64,000 nt of DNA, taken from assembly GCF_012273515.2 (NCBI RefSeq), contig NZ_CP050975.2:5704001-5768000 (forward strand). The letters are read 5' to 3'. The translations under genes and the position numbers were made by a program. Every line of letters begins with the position of its first letter. The stretch's first letter is position 1. The notes under the pieces are model-generated. The model searched no databases and was not told where the DNA came from. It saw only the letters and a program-made list of their open reading frames with translations. Positions 24,296-34,180 of the stretch are shown here, one piece after another. Source of the stretch: Streptomyces sp. RPA4-2 (GTDB taxonomy: Bacteria > Actinomycetota > Actinomycetes > Streptomycetales > Streptomycetaceae).

Positions 24296-24793
24296 TCAGC
24301 CCTGGTAGGGCACGGCCTTGAGGATCTTCACCGAGGCGAGCTTGCCGTTCGGCAGCTCGTACTGGGCGTCCTCGCCGACCTTCTTGCCGTTCACGCCGGA
24401 GCCCAGGGGGGACTGCGGCGAGTACGTCTCGATCTCGGCGCTGGCGTACTCCCGCGAGGCGAGCAGGAAGTCCAGCGTGTCGTCCTCGTCACCGTCGAAG
24501 GCGATCGTGACGACCATGCCGGGGGCGACCACACCGTCCGCCGCGGGGGCCTCGCCCACCTTGGCGTTCTCCAGGAGCTGGGTCAGCTGGCGCACACGGA
24601 GCTCCTGCTTGCCCTGCTCTTCCTTGGCCGCGTGGTACCCGCCGTTCTCCCGCAGGTCGCCCTCCTCGCGCGCGGCCGCGATCTTGCCGGCGATCTCCGT
24701 GCGCGCGGGACCAGACAGGTACTCCAGCTCGGCCCTGAGCTGGTTGTACGCCTCCTGGGTCAGCCAGGTGACGTTCTCGCTGGTCTGGGTCAC
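24296..24793 (-). CDS. greA: Transcription elongation factor GreA
   Basis: 165 aa. It binds the RNA polymerase secondary channel and stimulates cleavage of backtracked RNA. The N-terminal coiled coil carries the acidic tip IAAAREEGDLRENGGYHAAKEEQ, and the C-terminal FKBP-like domain has YSPQSPLGSGVNGKKVGE. GTG 24793 (VTQTSENVTWLTQEAYNQL) has GAGGAGC upstream; the frame to 24823 has no better site. Monocistronic, convergent with the ABC genes. Confidence 0.96.
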   Translation of the reverse strand: MTQTSENVTWLTQEAYNQLRAELEYLSGPARTEIAGKIAAAREEGDLRENGGYHAAKEEQGKQELRVRQLTQLLENAKVGEAPAADGVVAPGMVVTIAFDGDEDDTLDFLLASREYASAEIETYSPQSPLGSGVNGKKVGEDAQYELPNGKLASVKILKAVPYQG

Positions 24794-24971
24794 AGGTGCT
24801 CCTCGTAGGTACTGGGAATACAAAGCATCGCCCTACCCAGAAGCATGTTCTTTCACGGGTGGGCGAAACCACGAGCCTAACAATTCAGCGGCTCAAGGGG
24901 GAGGACATAAGACATCAGAATTACGTCAAGCCAGGTCAGGGCCGGTATCGCGGCTGAGCTGACCGGCGATG

Positions 24972-25370
24972 TCAGCCGGCGTGGCAGCCGAGGAGCTCCG
25001 CCGTGCTGCCGCGGGAGGTCGTACGGAGCGTGACGACCTTGTCGATACGGGAGGCGTCCTGATCGAAGCGGAAGTCCGCGCGGCCCACCTCCGCGCCGTC
25101 GGCGCTCTGCGAGCGGAGGGTGCAGTAGCCGTGAGCCTTCGCGTCCTTGTGCACCTCCAGGTGCACCTGGACCGAGTCGGCCGAGGCGTCGAAGGTGATC
25201 ACCTGGGCGCTGATCTTGTTCTCGCCGACGTAGTAGTACGCGAACCAGCCGATCAGGGCGAGCAGGGCGACCCCCAGCACGCTGCCGAGGATCCGGAGTT
25301 TCCGGTCGGCCCGCTCGTCCGCGGAGCGGCCGTACCGGCCCTCGGGCAGCTGCGTGCGCGCCGTACTCAT
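24972..25370 (-). CDS. DUF4307 single-pass membrane protein
   Basis: 132 aa. Cytoplasmic N-terminus (GRYGRSADERADRKLR), one membrane helix (ILGSVLGVALLALIGWFAYYY, about residues 27-47) and an outer beta-rich domain (VITFDASADSVQVHLEVHK ... LGCHAG) with two cysteines. The gene lies opposite mca in many actinomycetes (recollection), as here (divergent, about 180 bp). Function unknown. ATG 25370. Confidence 0.85.
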   Translation of the reverse strand: MSTARTQLPEGRYGRSADERADRKLRILGSVLGVALLALIGWFAYYYVGENKISAQVITFDASADSVQVHLEVHKDAKAHGYCTLRSQSADGAEVGRADFRFDQDASRIDKVVTLRTTSRGSTAELLGCHAG

Positions 25371-25550
25371 GATCGTCCTCTCGGCAGGGCCGGGACCGGG
25401 GCATGGCCGAGGTCCTGGGAGGGCCCGGGGACCGGGCCCCGGAATTATTCGCCCCCCGATTCCGTCACTATAGAAGCCGCCCATCGCGCTGATTCACGCC
25501 GGGCGCCGACAGCCGACCCAGGCGACAGCCGACTGACCGAGGATTGAGTC

Positions 25551-26432
25551 TTGACTGACCAGCTGCGACTGATGGCCGTGCACGCCCACCCCGACGACGA
25601 GTCGAGCAAGGGCGCGGCCACCATGGCGAAGTACGTGTCCGAGGGGGTGGACGTGCTGGTCGTGACCTGCACGGGCGGGGAGCGCGGCTCCATCCTCAAC
25701 CCCAAGCTCCAGGGCGACACGTACATCGAGGAGCACATCCACGAGGTACGCAAGAAGGAGATGGACGAGGCCCGCGAGATCCTCGGCGTCAAGCAGGAGT
25801 GGCTCGGCTTCGTCGACTCGGGCCTGCCCGAGGGCGACCCGCTGCCGCCGCTGCCCGAGGGCTGTTTCGCGCTCGAGGACGTGGACAAGGCGGCCGGTGA
25901 GCTCGTCAAGCAGATCCGCGCCTTCCGTCCCCAGGTGATCACCACCTACGACGAGAACGGCGGTTACCCGCACCCCGACCACATCATGACGCACAAGATC
26001 TCGATGGTGGCGTTCGAGGGCGCGGCGGACACCGAGAAGTACCCGGAGTCCGAGTACGGCCCGGCCTTCCAGCCGCGGAAGCTCTACTACAACCAGGGCT
26101 TCAACCGCCCGCGCACCGAGGCGCTGCACCACGCGCTGCTGGACCGTGGCCTGGAGTCGCCGTACGCGGACTGGCTGAAGCGCTGGAGCGAGTTCGAGCG
26201 CACCGAGCGCACGCTGACCACGCATGTTCCGTGTGCCGAGTTCTTCGAGATCCGGGACAAGGCGCTGATCGCGCACGCCACCCAGATCGACCCCGACGGC
26301 GGCTGGTTCAAGGTCCCCATGGAGATCCAGAAGGAGGTCTGGCCGACCGAGGAGTACGAGCTCGCGACGTCCCTCGTCGATACCTCCCTCCCCGAGGACG
26401 ACCTCTTTGCGGGCATCCGCGACAATGCCTGA
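25551..26432 (+). CDS. mca: Mycothiol S-conjugate amidase
   Basis: 293 aa, LmbE/MshB-type zinc amidase that cleaves mycothiol adducts of electrophiles into glucosaminyl-inositol and a mercapturic acid for export. Zinc motif HAHPDDESSKGAA at residues about 11-23, a second ligand in YPHPDHIMTHKI, and the family-specific KLQGDTYIEEHIHEVRKKEMDEA. Its length and this region separate it from the deacetylase MshB. Followed with overlap by a small membrane protein gene. Confidence 0.95.
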   Translation: MTDQLRLMAVHAHPDDESSKGAATMAKYVSEGVDVLVVTCTGGERGSILNPKLQGDTYIEEHIHEVRKKEMDEAREILGVKQEWLGFVDSGLPEGDPLPPLPEGCFALEDVDKAAGELVKQIRAFRPQVITTYDENGGYPHPDHIMTHKISMVAFEGAADTEKYPESEYGPAFQPRKLYYNQGFNRPRTEALHHALLDRGLESPYADWLKRWSEFERTERTLTTHVPCAEFFEIRDKALIAHATQIDPDGGWFKVPMEIQKEVWPTEEYELATSLVDTSLPEDDLFAGIRDNA

Positions 26433-26433
26433 C

Positions 26434-26685
26434 ATGAGCGCAAGCCTGGCACTGACGCACCTCGTCCCCCTCGCCAAGGAGGTCGACGAGAACAAGGTCA
26501 CCCCCGGCGTCCTCGGCTTCATCGTCTTCGCGGTGATGGCCCTGGCCGTGTGGGGTCTGATGAAGTCCATGAACCGCCGACTGGGCAAGGTCACCTTCGA
26601 GGAGGACGCGGCCAAGGACACCGCGGCCACCGGCAAGGGGACCGGCGGCCCGGTGGGCGGGAAGGCCTCCCCCGCGAAGGGCTGA
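26434..26685 (+). CDS. Small membrane protein downstream of mca
   Basis: 83 aa with one membrane helix (GVLGFIVFAVMALAVWGLM, about residues 25-43), then a basic segment (SMNRRLGKVTFEED) and an Ala/Gly/Lys-rich cytoplasmic tail. Start could be ATG 26425, overlapping the mca stop (MPDMSASLAL), or ATG 26434. Operon partner of mca; function unknown. Confidence 0.75.
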   Translation: MSASLALTHLVPLAKEVDENKVTPGVLGFIVFAVMALAVWGLMKSMNRRLGKVTFEEDAAKDTAATGKGTGGPVGGKASPAKG

Positions 26686-27074
26686 GCACCCGTAGCGAGT
26701 GGTCCGCAGGGACGGCAGCGCAGGGGCGTACTCCGGCCACGGAAGGCCGGGATGCGCACCCGCGCGGCCGCTCCCGCGGACAAGGACGTCCGCACGCGTG
26801 GACACCGACGGGGCGACGGCCGGGGCCGCCGTACGGATACGGCGCTCGGTCCCGCCGCGTCGCACGCACACGGCCACCGACCGGTCGCCCGGTCCCGGGA
26901 ACGGACGCGGGCGCAGTCACCGACGCGGGCGCGGTCACGGACGCGGTGTCGGTCCCGGCACCCCTTTCCGCCTGTCGTTCGGCAAGGCGGCCTCGTCGGG
27001 CGCCGCTGCCCACGCGGTGCCGTCGCTGAGACGATCACCCGTGCCCCGCGCTTCTCCCCGATCGGCCCCCGGCC
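26686..27074. other. Intergenic region with 18-bp repeats, no gene recognised
   Basis: 390 bp between convergent genes. Two and a half copies of an 18-bp unit (GGACGCGGGCGCAGTCAC and variants) lie at 26903-26956. No coding frame with a ribosome site or family resemblance. Confidence 0.5.
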
Positions 27075-30000
27075 CTACGGGACCCGCCCGACCGCCACCC
27101 CCATGACCTCCCGGGCGTGCCTACCGGGCACCATCCGCAGGCGCCAGGCCTGCCATCCCGCGTCCAGGTCGGCCCCCCGTTCCAGCAGGAGCTGGTACGC
27201 CTCGACGTAGTCGTCGAGCTTTCCGTCGCGGGAGGGGTGGCCGGAGCGGGCGAGCTGGGCCAGTTCCTCCAGGGCGACGGCGCTGCCCACTTCCAGGCCG
27301 CCCGCGGACGCGTACGGCAGCAGCGTGCACCTCAGGAACCTCGCCCAGTCCTCGCCCCGCCGGTCGCCGTAGGAGGCGAAGAGGCCGGCCGCCTCGTCGC
27401 ACAGCGCGAGGGCCTGTGGCGTACGGGCGTTGCCGGCGTCGACCACCGCCAGCTCCAGGCACGTCCACGCCTCGCCGTGCGCCACGCCGATGCGGTGGAA
27501 GTCGGCCCGCGCGTCCACCAGCAGCTGGCGGGCGAAGCCCGAGTTGCGCAGTGAGCCGGTCTGGGCGGCGCGCTGGTCGCGGGTGACGCGGGCCGAGTGG
27601 TGGCGCGCGCACGCGAGCCCGTAGACGTCCCGCATCCGGGAGAACATCGAGCGGGAGCGCTCCAGTTCACGGACCGCCCGGTCCAGGTCGCCGGTCTCCT
27701 CCAGCGCCTGGCCCAGGTAGTACACCGTCCAGGCCTCCCCGCGCGCGTCCTCGTTCTCCCGGTGCCGGGAGGCCGCCTGGCGCAGGCCCGTGACCGCGGT
27801 GGACGCGTCGCCGTCGACGAGGCGGGCGCGGGCCAGCTGGGTCAGCGCCCAGGCCTCGCCGCGGGCGTCGCGGGTACGTCCGTACAGATCGAGGGCCTCG
27901 CGCAATTCCCGCTCCGCGCGCGGTACGTCGCCCATGCGCAGGCCCAGCTGGCCGAGCTGGAAGTGGGCCCAGGCCTCGCCGTGCACGGACTCGCCTTCGC
28001 GGTGCAGGACCAGGGCTTCGGTGAGCAGGGTCAGGGCCGTCGCGATCCGGCCGCGGTCGCGTTCCACCGCGGCCAGTGCGTGCATGGTCCAGGCGCGGTC
28101 CGCCGCGAGGTCGGGGGAGACCTGCAGGTCCATGGCCTCCTGGAGTCTGGCCGCGGCTTCGGTGAGGTTGCCCTGGTGGTGCAGGGTGATGCCGAGCGAG
28201 CACAGGGCGCGGGCGGCGCCCGCGTCGTGGTGCGCCTCGAAGTAGAGGTTCACCACGGACGACAGGGTGGTGTGGGCCTTGTCCAGTTCGCCGAGCTGGC
28301 GGGCCGCGATGCCGGTGCGCCACTGGACCGAGCGGACCAGCAGCCCCTGGTCGACCGCCTGCGTCAGTTCGCTGATCTCGCCCAGGCGGTAGAGGTCGCC
28401 GCGCAGCAGGCAGTAGTCGCACAGGGCGCCCAGAAGATGCAGTACGGCCGCCTGGTCCACGCCCTCCGCGTGCCGCAGCGCCGCCGTGATGAAGCTCGAC
28501 TCGTCGTCCAGCCAGCGCAGGGCCGCGTCGAGGGAGGTGAACCCGTGCGGGCCGAACTGGTCGGCCCGGGTGGACGTCTTGCCGTCGACCAGCCGGATCA
28601 CGGAGTCCGCCAGCTCGGCGTAGTTCACGATCAGGCGTTCCTGCGCGGCCGTCCGCTCGGAGGGTTCCTCCTCGTCCAGCAGCCGCGCCCGGGCGAAGGC
28701 CCGGACGAGGTCGTGCAGACGGTAGCGGCTGCCGCGGACATGGTCGATCAGGCCCGCCCGCGCCAGTGCCGTCAGGTGCCGGGTGGCTTCCGGTTCGTCC
28801 GTCGCCAGCAGGGACGCCGCCGCCGCGTTGCCCAGCGAGGCCCGGCCGGCCAGCGCGAGGCGGCGCAGCAGCCGCCGTGCCGCGTCGGTCTGGTCCGTGT
28901 AGCGCAGCCACAGGGCCCGCTCGACCGGCTCCACGGGACCGTACGCCCCGAGGTCGGCGGCCAGCCCGCGCGAGGTGCGGGGGCCGAGCGAGGAGCCCGC
29001 GAGGCGCAGCGCCAGCGGGAGACCGCCGCACAGCTCCCGCACCTGGTCGGAGGCCTCGGCGTCGTACGGGTCCGACGCGTCCTGGGACGCCGCGTTCAGC
29101 AGTTCCTCGGCGCCCGCCGCGTCGAGCGCCTCGACGGGGAGGTGGTGCACCCAGGCGGGGAGGTCGGCGGGCAGGTCGAGTGCGGTGCGGGAGGTGACCA
29201 GGACCAGGCTCTCCGAGCGTTCCGGGACCAGGGCGCGCACCTGTTCGGCGTCGGAGGCGTCGTCGAGCACGATCGTGACCGGCAGGCCCGTCAGATGCTG
29301 GTGGTACAGCTCGCTGAGGCGTCTGACCTGCTGGTCCGGTGAGGAACGCTCACGGAAGAGGAGCTGCTCGCGGGGTGCGCCGAGCCGGTTGAGGAGGTGG
29401 AGGAGGGCGTCGCGGGTGGTCAGGGGCGCCTCCTCGGTGCTGTCGCCGCGCAGGTCGACCACGCACGCGCCCCGGAACTGGTCCCGCAGGCTGTGCGCCG
29501 CCCGGATCGCGAGGGTGCTGCGGCCGGAGCCGGGCACGCCGTGCAGTACCACCACCGTCGGTTTCGACTCCGTGCCGGCGCGTGCCGCGTGCACCCACTG
29601 GGCGACCCGCGCCAACTCGGTCCGGCGCCCCGCGAACGGACCGGCCGGCTCGGGCAGTTGCCCGAACGACTGCTCCAGCACGCTGCGCCGGCGTGCGGCC
29701 GCGCTCTTGTCCGTGCGGCGCAGTTGCGGCGCACCCTGTTTGGCGCCCGCGGAGGCGCTGACCACCCGCTGCTGGTCGAGGAAGGGGCGGATGCCGCGGA
29801 CGTCCAGGGCGGTCAGCCACTGCAGGCGCAGTTGCTCGGGACCGCCGGGCCGGCCCAGCGCTCCGGCCCGGCGGCTCGCGGCCGGCACGTGGGCGGCCGT
29901 CACCTTGAGCACGGTGGCCGCCGCGGCCGCCACCGCGACCGTCGCTCCCGCGCCGACCGCGGTGCCCGCGCCGGTGCCCATCGCCAGGTCCGCCGCGCAG

Positions 30001-30275
30001 GCCGCGACCGCGGCAACGGCCGCCACCAGCAGCGGAGTTCCGGCGCCCTCCCGGGCGTAACGCTGTGCGAACGTCAGCCGGCCGGCGTCCGCCGCGTCGA
30101 GGGCGCGGGTGTAGGCCCCGTACTCCTCGGCGGCGGCCCGGCCCAGGGTGTCGAGCTCGGCGCGGGCCCGTGACAGGAGCACGGTCCCGTCCGTACGTCC
30201 GCCCGAGCGCCGTACCTCTTCCTCGACGGCCCGGGCCAGCAGCCGCTCGGCCTCCGCCCGGTGGCTGTCCCGCAT
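27075..30275 (-). CDS. STAND-type NTPase (NB-ARC-like) with membrane region and TPR repeats
   Basis: 1066 aa from ATG 30275, which follows GGAGGGGGA. N-terminal helical segment (to about 70), two hydrophobic helices (LLVAAVAAVAACAADLA and AVGAGATVAVAAAAATVL), then an NB-ARC-like NTPase (about 220-500) with P-loop VVVLHGVPGSGRSTLA, Walker B-like PVTIVLDDASD, ELCGGLPLALRLAG (GxP motif) and a winged-helix RLHDLVRAFAR. The C-terminal half is TPR repeats (AWAHFQLGQLGLRMGDVPRAERELREAL and similar units). The P-loop has Arg where Lys is usual. Related to AfsR/SARP-type ATPases but without a DNA-binding N-terminus; a signalling switch is likely, trigger unknown. Confidence 0.82.
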   Translation of the reverse strand: MRDSHRAEAERLLARAVEEEVRRSGGRTDGTVLLSRARAELDTLGRAAAEEYGAYTRALDAADAGRLTFAQRYAREGAGTPLLVAAVAAVAACAADLAMGTGAGTAVGAGATVAVAAAAATVLKVTAAHVPAASRRAGALGRPGGPEQLRLQWLTALDVRGIRPFLDQQRVVSASAGAKQGAPQLRRTDKSAAARRRSVLEQSFGQLPEPAGPFAGRRTELARVAQWVHAARAGTESKPTVVVLHGVPGSGRSTLAIRAAHSLRDQFRGACVVDLRGDSTEEAPLTTRDALLHLLNRLGAPREQLLFRERSSPDQQVRRLSELYHQHLTGLPVTIVLDDASDAEQVRALVPERSESLVLVTSRTALDLPADLPAWVHHLPVEALDAAGAEELLNAASQDASDPYDAEASDQVRELCGGLPLALRLAGSSLGPRTSRGLAADLGAYGPVEPVERALWLRYTDQTDAARRLLRRLALAGRASLGNAAAASLLATDEPEATRHLTALARAGLIDHVRGSRYRLHDLVRAFARARLLDEEEPSERTAAQERLIVNYAELADSVIRLVDGKTSTRADQFGPHGFTSLDAALRWLDDESSFITAALRHAEGVDQAAVLHLLGALCDYCLLRGDLYRLGEISELTQAVDQGLLVRSVQWRTGIAARQLGELDKAHTTLSSVVNLYFEAHHDAGAARALCSLGITLHHQGNLTEAAARLQEAMDLQVSPDLAADRAWTMHALAAVERDRGRIATALTLLTEALVLHREGESVHGEAWAHFQLGQLGLRMGDVPRAERELREALDLYGRTRDARGEAWALTQLARARLVDGDASTAVTGLRQAASRHRENEDARGEAWTVYYLGQALEETGDLDRAVRELERSRSMFSRMRDVYGLACARHHSARVTRDQRAAQTGSLRNSGFARQLLVDARADFHRIGVAHGEAWTCLELAVVDAGNARTPQALALCDEAAGLFASYGDRRGEDWARFLRCTLLPYASAGGLEVGSAVALEELAQLARSGHPSRDGKLDDYVEAYQLLLERGADLDAGWQAWRLRMVPGRHAREVMGVAVGRVP

Positions 30276-30454
30276 GTCACGTCCCCCTCCGGCGGCAACT
30301 CCTTTGCGGCCCAGTGTCGTTGGTAGGAGCCGTGAGCGCGAGAGGGCGGCGATCACCGGAGAGTGGGACGCGCCCGGTGACGTGGCGCTTCTCCGCCGTG
30401 CCGGACGGGCGGGGGAGAGCGGAAGCGTGCCGATCTTCCAGTCCTCCAGCGCTG
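30276..30454. other. Intergenic, promoter region of the STAND gene
   Basis: About 180 bp without a gene between the STAND ATPase start and the Uma2-like remnant. Confidence 0.35.
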
Positions 30455-30640
30455 TCAGACGGTTCCCAGGTCCAGGGTGACGGAGAAGGGCGCGGCGGCC
30501 TTGATCACGCCGGTGAACATCTCGCCGTCCCCGTAGGCCGTGGTGGCCGGGTCGAGAACGTAGGTGTAGACGATCGGGACACCGGTGGCGGCCTGTCCGA
30601 TACGCCAGTAGAGGACGGCGACCCCTTCTCCATTCCGGCG
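30455..30640 (-). pseudogene. Uma2-like C-terminal remnant
   Basis: A minus-strand frame reads [20 protein letters not shown], then YVLDPATTAYGDGEMFTGVI, then KAAAPFSVTLDLGTV and a stop at 30455. This fits the last strands of Uma2-family (restriction-nuclease-fold) proteins. No N-terminal part with the catalytic residues exists upstream, because DUF255 starts there on the other strand. A decayed remnant is the simplest reading. Confidence 0.45.
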
Positions 30641-30707
30641 CGGCCGGGCGAGGCGGAGCCCGTGCGGTCCCCACGACAGGGACGGGCGTTGTGAGAGGCT
30701 GGGCCGT

Positions 30708-32732
30708 ATGAACCGGTTGGCTGGTGTGACCTCGCCTTATCTCCTTCAGCACGCTGACAATCCGGTCGACTGGTGGCCCTGGACGCCGGAGGCTTTCGAG
30801 GAAGCGCGGCGGCGTGACGTACCCGTTCTGCTGTCGGTCGGCTACTCGGCATGTCACTGGTGCCACGTCATGGCACACGAGTCCTTCGAGGACGAGACGA
30901 CGGCCGCGTATCTGAACGAGCACTTCGTGAGCGTCAAGGTGGACCGCGAGGAGCGCCCGGACGTCGACGCGGTCTACATGGAGGCCGTGCAGGCGGCCAC
31001 CGGCCAGGGCGGCTGGCCCATGACCGTCTTCCTGACGCCCGAGGCCGAGCCCTTCTACTTCGGAACGTACTTCCCGCCCGCTCCCCGCCACGGCATGCCC
31101 GGCTTCCGGCAGATCCTGGAGGGCGTGCACGGCGCCTGGACCGAGCGGCGCGAAGAGGTCGCCGAGGTCGCGGAGAAGATCGCGCGGGACCTCGCCGGGC
31201 GTGAGATGAGCTTCGGGGACGACCAAGTGCCCGGCGAGGAGGAGCTGGCCGGAGCCCTGCTCGGGCTCACCCGGGAGTACGACGCGAGCCGCGGCGGCTT
31301 CGGCGGTGCGCCCAAGTTCCCGCCGTCCATGGTCGTGGAGTTCCTGCTCCGCCACCACGCCCGCACCGGCTCCGAGGGCGCCCTCCAGATGGCGCGGGAC
31401 ACCTGTGAACGGATGGCGCGCGGCGGCATCTACGACCAGCTCGGGGGAGGGTTCGCCCGGTACTCCGTCGACCGTGAGTGGGTGGTCCCCCACTTCGAGA
31501 AGATGCTGTACGACAACGCGCTGCTGTGCCGCGTCTACGCGCACCTCTGGCGTGCAACCGGCTCCGAGCTGGCCCGCCGGATCGCCCTGGAGACCGCCGA
31601 CTTCATGGTGCGTGAACTGCGTACCGCCGAGGGCGGTTTCGCCTCCGCGCTCGACGCCGACAGCGACGACGGGAGCGGCCGGCACGTCGAGGGCGCGTAT
31701 TACGTGTGGACGCCCGAGCAGCTCCGCGAGGTCCTGGGGGACGACGCCGAACTCGCCGCCGAGTACTTCGGGGTGACCGCGGAGGGCACTTTCGAGGAGG
31801 GGTCCTCCGTGCTGCAACTCCCGCAGCAGGAAGGGGTGTTCGACGGCGAGAAGGTGGCCGGTATGCGCCGGCTGCTGCTGGCCGCCCGGTCGGACCGCCC
31901 GGCGCCCGGCCGTGACGACAAGGTCGTCGCCGCGTGGAACGGGCTGGCCGTCGCCGCGCTCGCGGAGACCGGCGCGTACTTCGACCGCCCGGACCTGGTG
32001 GACGCCGCGATCGGCGCCGCCGATCTCCTCGTCCGTCTGCACATGGACGACCGGGCGCGGCTGGCCCGTACCAGCCGGGACGGCCGTGCGGGCGCGAACG
32101 CGGGGGTGCTGGAGGACTACGCCGACGTCGCCGAGGGCTTCCTCGCGCTGGCCTCCGTGACCGGTGAGGGCGTCTGGCTGGAATTCGCCGGGTTCCTCCT
32201 CGACCATGTGCTCGCGCAGTTCACCGACCCGGAGTCGGGCGGCCTGTACGACACCGCGGCCGACGCGGAGCAGCTCATCCGCCGCCCCCAGGACCCGACG
32301 GACAACGCCACGCCCTCCGGCTGGAGCGCGGCGGCCGGCGCCCTGCTGTCGTACGCCGCGCACACCGGTTCCGAGCCTCATCGCGCCGCCGCCGAGCGGG
32401 CGTTGGGTGTCGTGAAGGCGCTCGGGCCGCGTGCTCCCCGCTTCGTCGGCTGGGGGCTGGCGGTCGCGGAGGCACTGCTCGACGGGCCGCGCGAGGTCGC
32501 GGTCGTGGGACCGGCCGGTGACGCCATGACCCGGGCGCTGCACCGGACGGCGCTGCTGGGCACCGCGCCGGGTGCCGTCGTCGCCGTGGGCGCCGCGGGG
32601 AGTGACGAGCTGCCGCTGCTCGCCGACCGCCCATTGGTGGACGGGGAACCGGCCGCGTACGTCTGCCGTAACTTCACCTGTGACGCTCCGACGACCGATC
32701 CCGACCGTCTCCGCACGGCTCTGAGCGGCTGA
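30708..32732 (+). CDS. DUF255/YyaL-type thioredoxin-domain protein
   Basis: 674 aa. The N-terminal thioredoxin-like domain has the diagnostic [18 protein letters not shown] (about residues 43-60) and [10 protein letters not shown] six-hairpin glycosidase-like (alpha/alpha)6 domain follows ([51 protein letters not shown]). Family members (YyaL, spermatogenesis-associated protein 20) are widely conserved with no settled function. ATG 30708; the adjacent upstream region holds the Uma2-like remnant on the other strand. Confidence 0.93.
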   Translation: MNRLAGVTSPYLLQHADNPVDWWPWTPEAFEEARRRDVPVLLSVGYSACHWCHVMAHESFEDETTAAYLNEHFVSVKVDREERPDVDAVYMEAVQAATGQGGWPMTVFLTPEAEPFYFGTYFPPAPRHGMPGFRQILEGVHGAWTERREEVAEVAEKIARDLAGREMSFGDDQVPGEEELAGALLGLTREYDASRGGFGGAPKFPPSMVVEFLLRHHARTGSEGALQMARDTCERMARGGIYDQLGGGFARYSVDREWVVPHFEKMLYDNALLCRVYAHLWRATGSELARRIALETADFMVRELRTAEGGFASALDADSDDGSGRHVEGAYYVWTPEQLREVLGDDAELAAEYFGVTAEGTFEEGSSVLQLPQQEGVFDGEKVAGMRRLLLAARSDRPAPGRDDKVVAAWNGLAVAALAETGAYFDRPDLVDAAIGAADLLVRLHMDDRARLARTSRDGRAGANAGVLEDYADVAEGFLALASVTGEGVWLEFAGFLLDHVLAQFTDPESGGLYDTAADAEQLIRRPQDPTDNATPSGWSAAAGALLSYAAHTGSEPHRAAAERALGVVKALGPRAPRFVGWGLAVAEALLDGPREVAVVGPAGDAMTRALHRTALLGTAPGAVVAVGAAGSDELPLLADRPLVDGEPAAYVCRNFTCDAPTTDPDRLRTALSG

Positions 32733-32903
32733 AACGGCTGGTCCCCAACCGGCTCAAACGCGACCAGTGTTCGATTTGTTCAGCAATTCCTCCCAGAGTG
32801 ATGAAACGTGCTCTTCACCGGAACAACCTGTGGGCTTCACAGATCACCCATAGTCTCTGCTCGGTGACGCGGCGGATGTGACACACCGTCGCGCCTGGGG
32901 GAT

Positions 32904-34178
32904 TTGGGGATCTGGGGGGATCTGTTGCTCACGTCTGTCTTCATCGCTGCCGTTTCGCTGGCCCTTTTCTGGATGGCCGCCTTCACCCTGTGGTGGCAGA
33001 TGCACGCGTGGCGTACGCCCGAAGTGCTGGCTTCCACCCGCTTCGGCAGACCGGACGGCGGTGACCGGCTCGCCTTCTCGCTGCTGCTGCCGGCCCGCCA
33101 CGAACAGGCCGTGCTCGACCACACCGTCCAGCGGCTGCTGGAGTCGAGCCACACGGACTTCGAGATCATCGTCATCGTCGGACACGACGATCCGGAGACC
33201 ACCGAGGTCGCCCGGCAGGCCGCGGCCCGCGACCCGCGGGTGCGGGTCGTCGTCGACCAGCACGAAAGGAAGAACAAGCCGAAGGCCATGAACACGGCGT
33301 TGCCGCACTGCCGCGGTGATGTCGTGGGGGTCTTCGACGCCGAGGACCAGGTGCATCCGGAGCTGCTCGCCCACGTCGACCACGCGTTCCGCACGACGGG
33401 TGCCGACGTCGTCCAGGGCGGGGTCCAGCTCATCAACTTCAACTCCAGCTGGTACAGCCTGCGCAACTGCCTGGAGTACTTCTTCTGGTTCCGCTCACGG
33501 CTCCATCTGCACGCGCAGAAAGGATTCATCCCGCTCGGCGGCAACACCGTGTTCGTCCGGACGGATGTGCTGCGGGAGGCCGACGGCTGGGATCCCGACT
33601 GCCTCGCCGAGGACTGCGACCTGGGGGTACGCCTGTCCAGCGTCGGCAAGAAGGTCGTCGTCGCCTACGACTCCGACATGGTCACCCGGGAGGAGACCCC
33701 CGGCAGTCTGATGTCGCTGCTCAAGCAGCGCACCCGCTGGAACCAGGGCTTCCTGCAGGTCTACCGCAAGAAGGACTGGCAGCAACTGCCGGGCTTCGGG
33801 CAGCGGTTGCTGGCCCGGTACACGCTCATGACGCCGTATCTGCAGGCGCTCTCCGGTGTGGTCATCCCGCTCAACGTGGCCGTCGCGCTCTTCCTCGACG
33901 TACCCGTGGGCATCGCCTTCATCACCTTCCTGCCGGCCGTGACCGCCCTGGTCACCTTCGTCTTCGAACTCGTCGGACTGCACGACTTCGGCAAGCAGTA
34001 CGGACTCCGTGTCCGCTTCGTGCACTACCTCAAGCTCGTCGTCGGCGGCCCCTTTTATCAGGTGCTCCTCGCCGGTGCGGCCGTCCGGGCCGTGTGGCGT
34101 GAGCAAAGGGGCCGGAACGACTGGGAGTTGACCAGTCACGTCGGCGCGCACCTCACGGAGGCCGAAGTGGCCCGCTAG
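32904..34178 (+). CDS. Processive membrane glycosyltransferase, GT2
   Basis: 424 aa. One N-terminal membrane helix (VFIAAVSLALFWMAAFTLWW), a GT-A domain (LLLPARHEQAVLDHTVQRLL, VGVFDAEDQVHPELL with the DxD-like DAED, ADGWDPDCLAEDCDLGVRL), the processive signature QRTRWNQGF, and about three C-terminal helices (ALSGVVIPLNVAVALFLDV, FITFLPAVTALVTFVFELV). This layout matches hyaluronan/cellulose-synthase-like enzymes that extrude a polysaccharide. Starts are TTG only: 32904 or, better placed after GGGGGGA, 32925. First gene of a plus-strand glycan block. Confidence 0.88.
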   Translation: MGIWGDLLLTSVFIAAVSLALFWMAAFTLWWQMHAWRTPEVLASTRFGRPDGGDRLAFSLLLPARHEQAVLDHTVQRLLESSHTDFEIIVIVGHDDPETTEVARQAAARDPRVRVVVDQHERKNKPKAMNTALPHCRGDVVGVFDAEDQVHPELLAHVDHAFRTTGADVVQGGVQLINFNSSWYSLRNCLEYFFWFRSRLHLHAQKGFIPLGGNTVFVRTDVLREADGWDPDCLAEDCDLGVRLSSVGKKVVVAYDSDMVTREETPGSLMSLLKQRTRWNQGFLQVYRKKDWQQLPGFGQRLLARYTLMTPYLQALSGVVIPLNVAVALFLDVPVGIAFITFLPAVTALVTFVFELVGLHDFGKQYGLRVRFVHYLKLVVGGPFYQVLLAGAAVRAVWREQRGRNDWELTSHVGAHLTEAEVAR

Positions 34179-34180
34179 GG

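Noticed and set aside
30276..32543. Upstream extension of the STAND ATPase frame through DUF255
   Set aside because: The open frame is antisense shadow of the DUF255 gene. ATG 30275 with GGAGGGGGA and a natural N-terminal sequence fits the true start.
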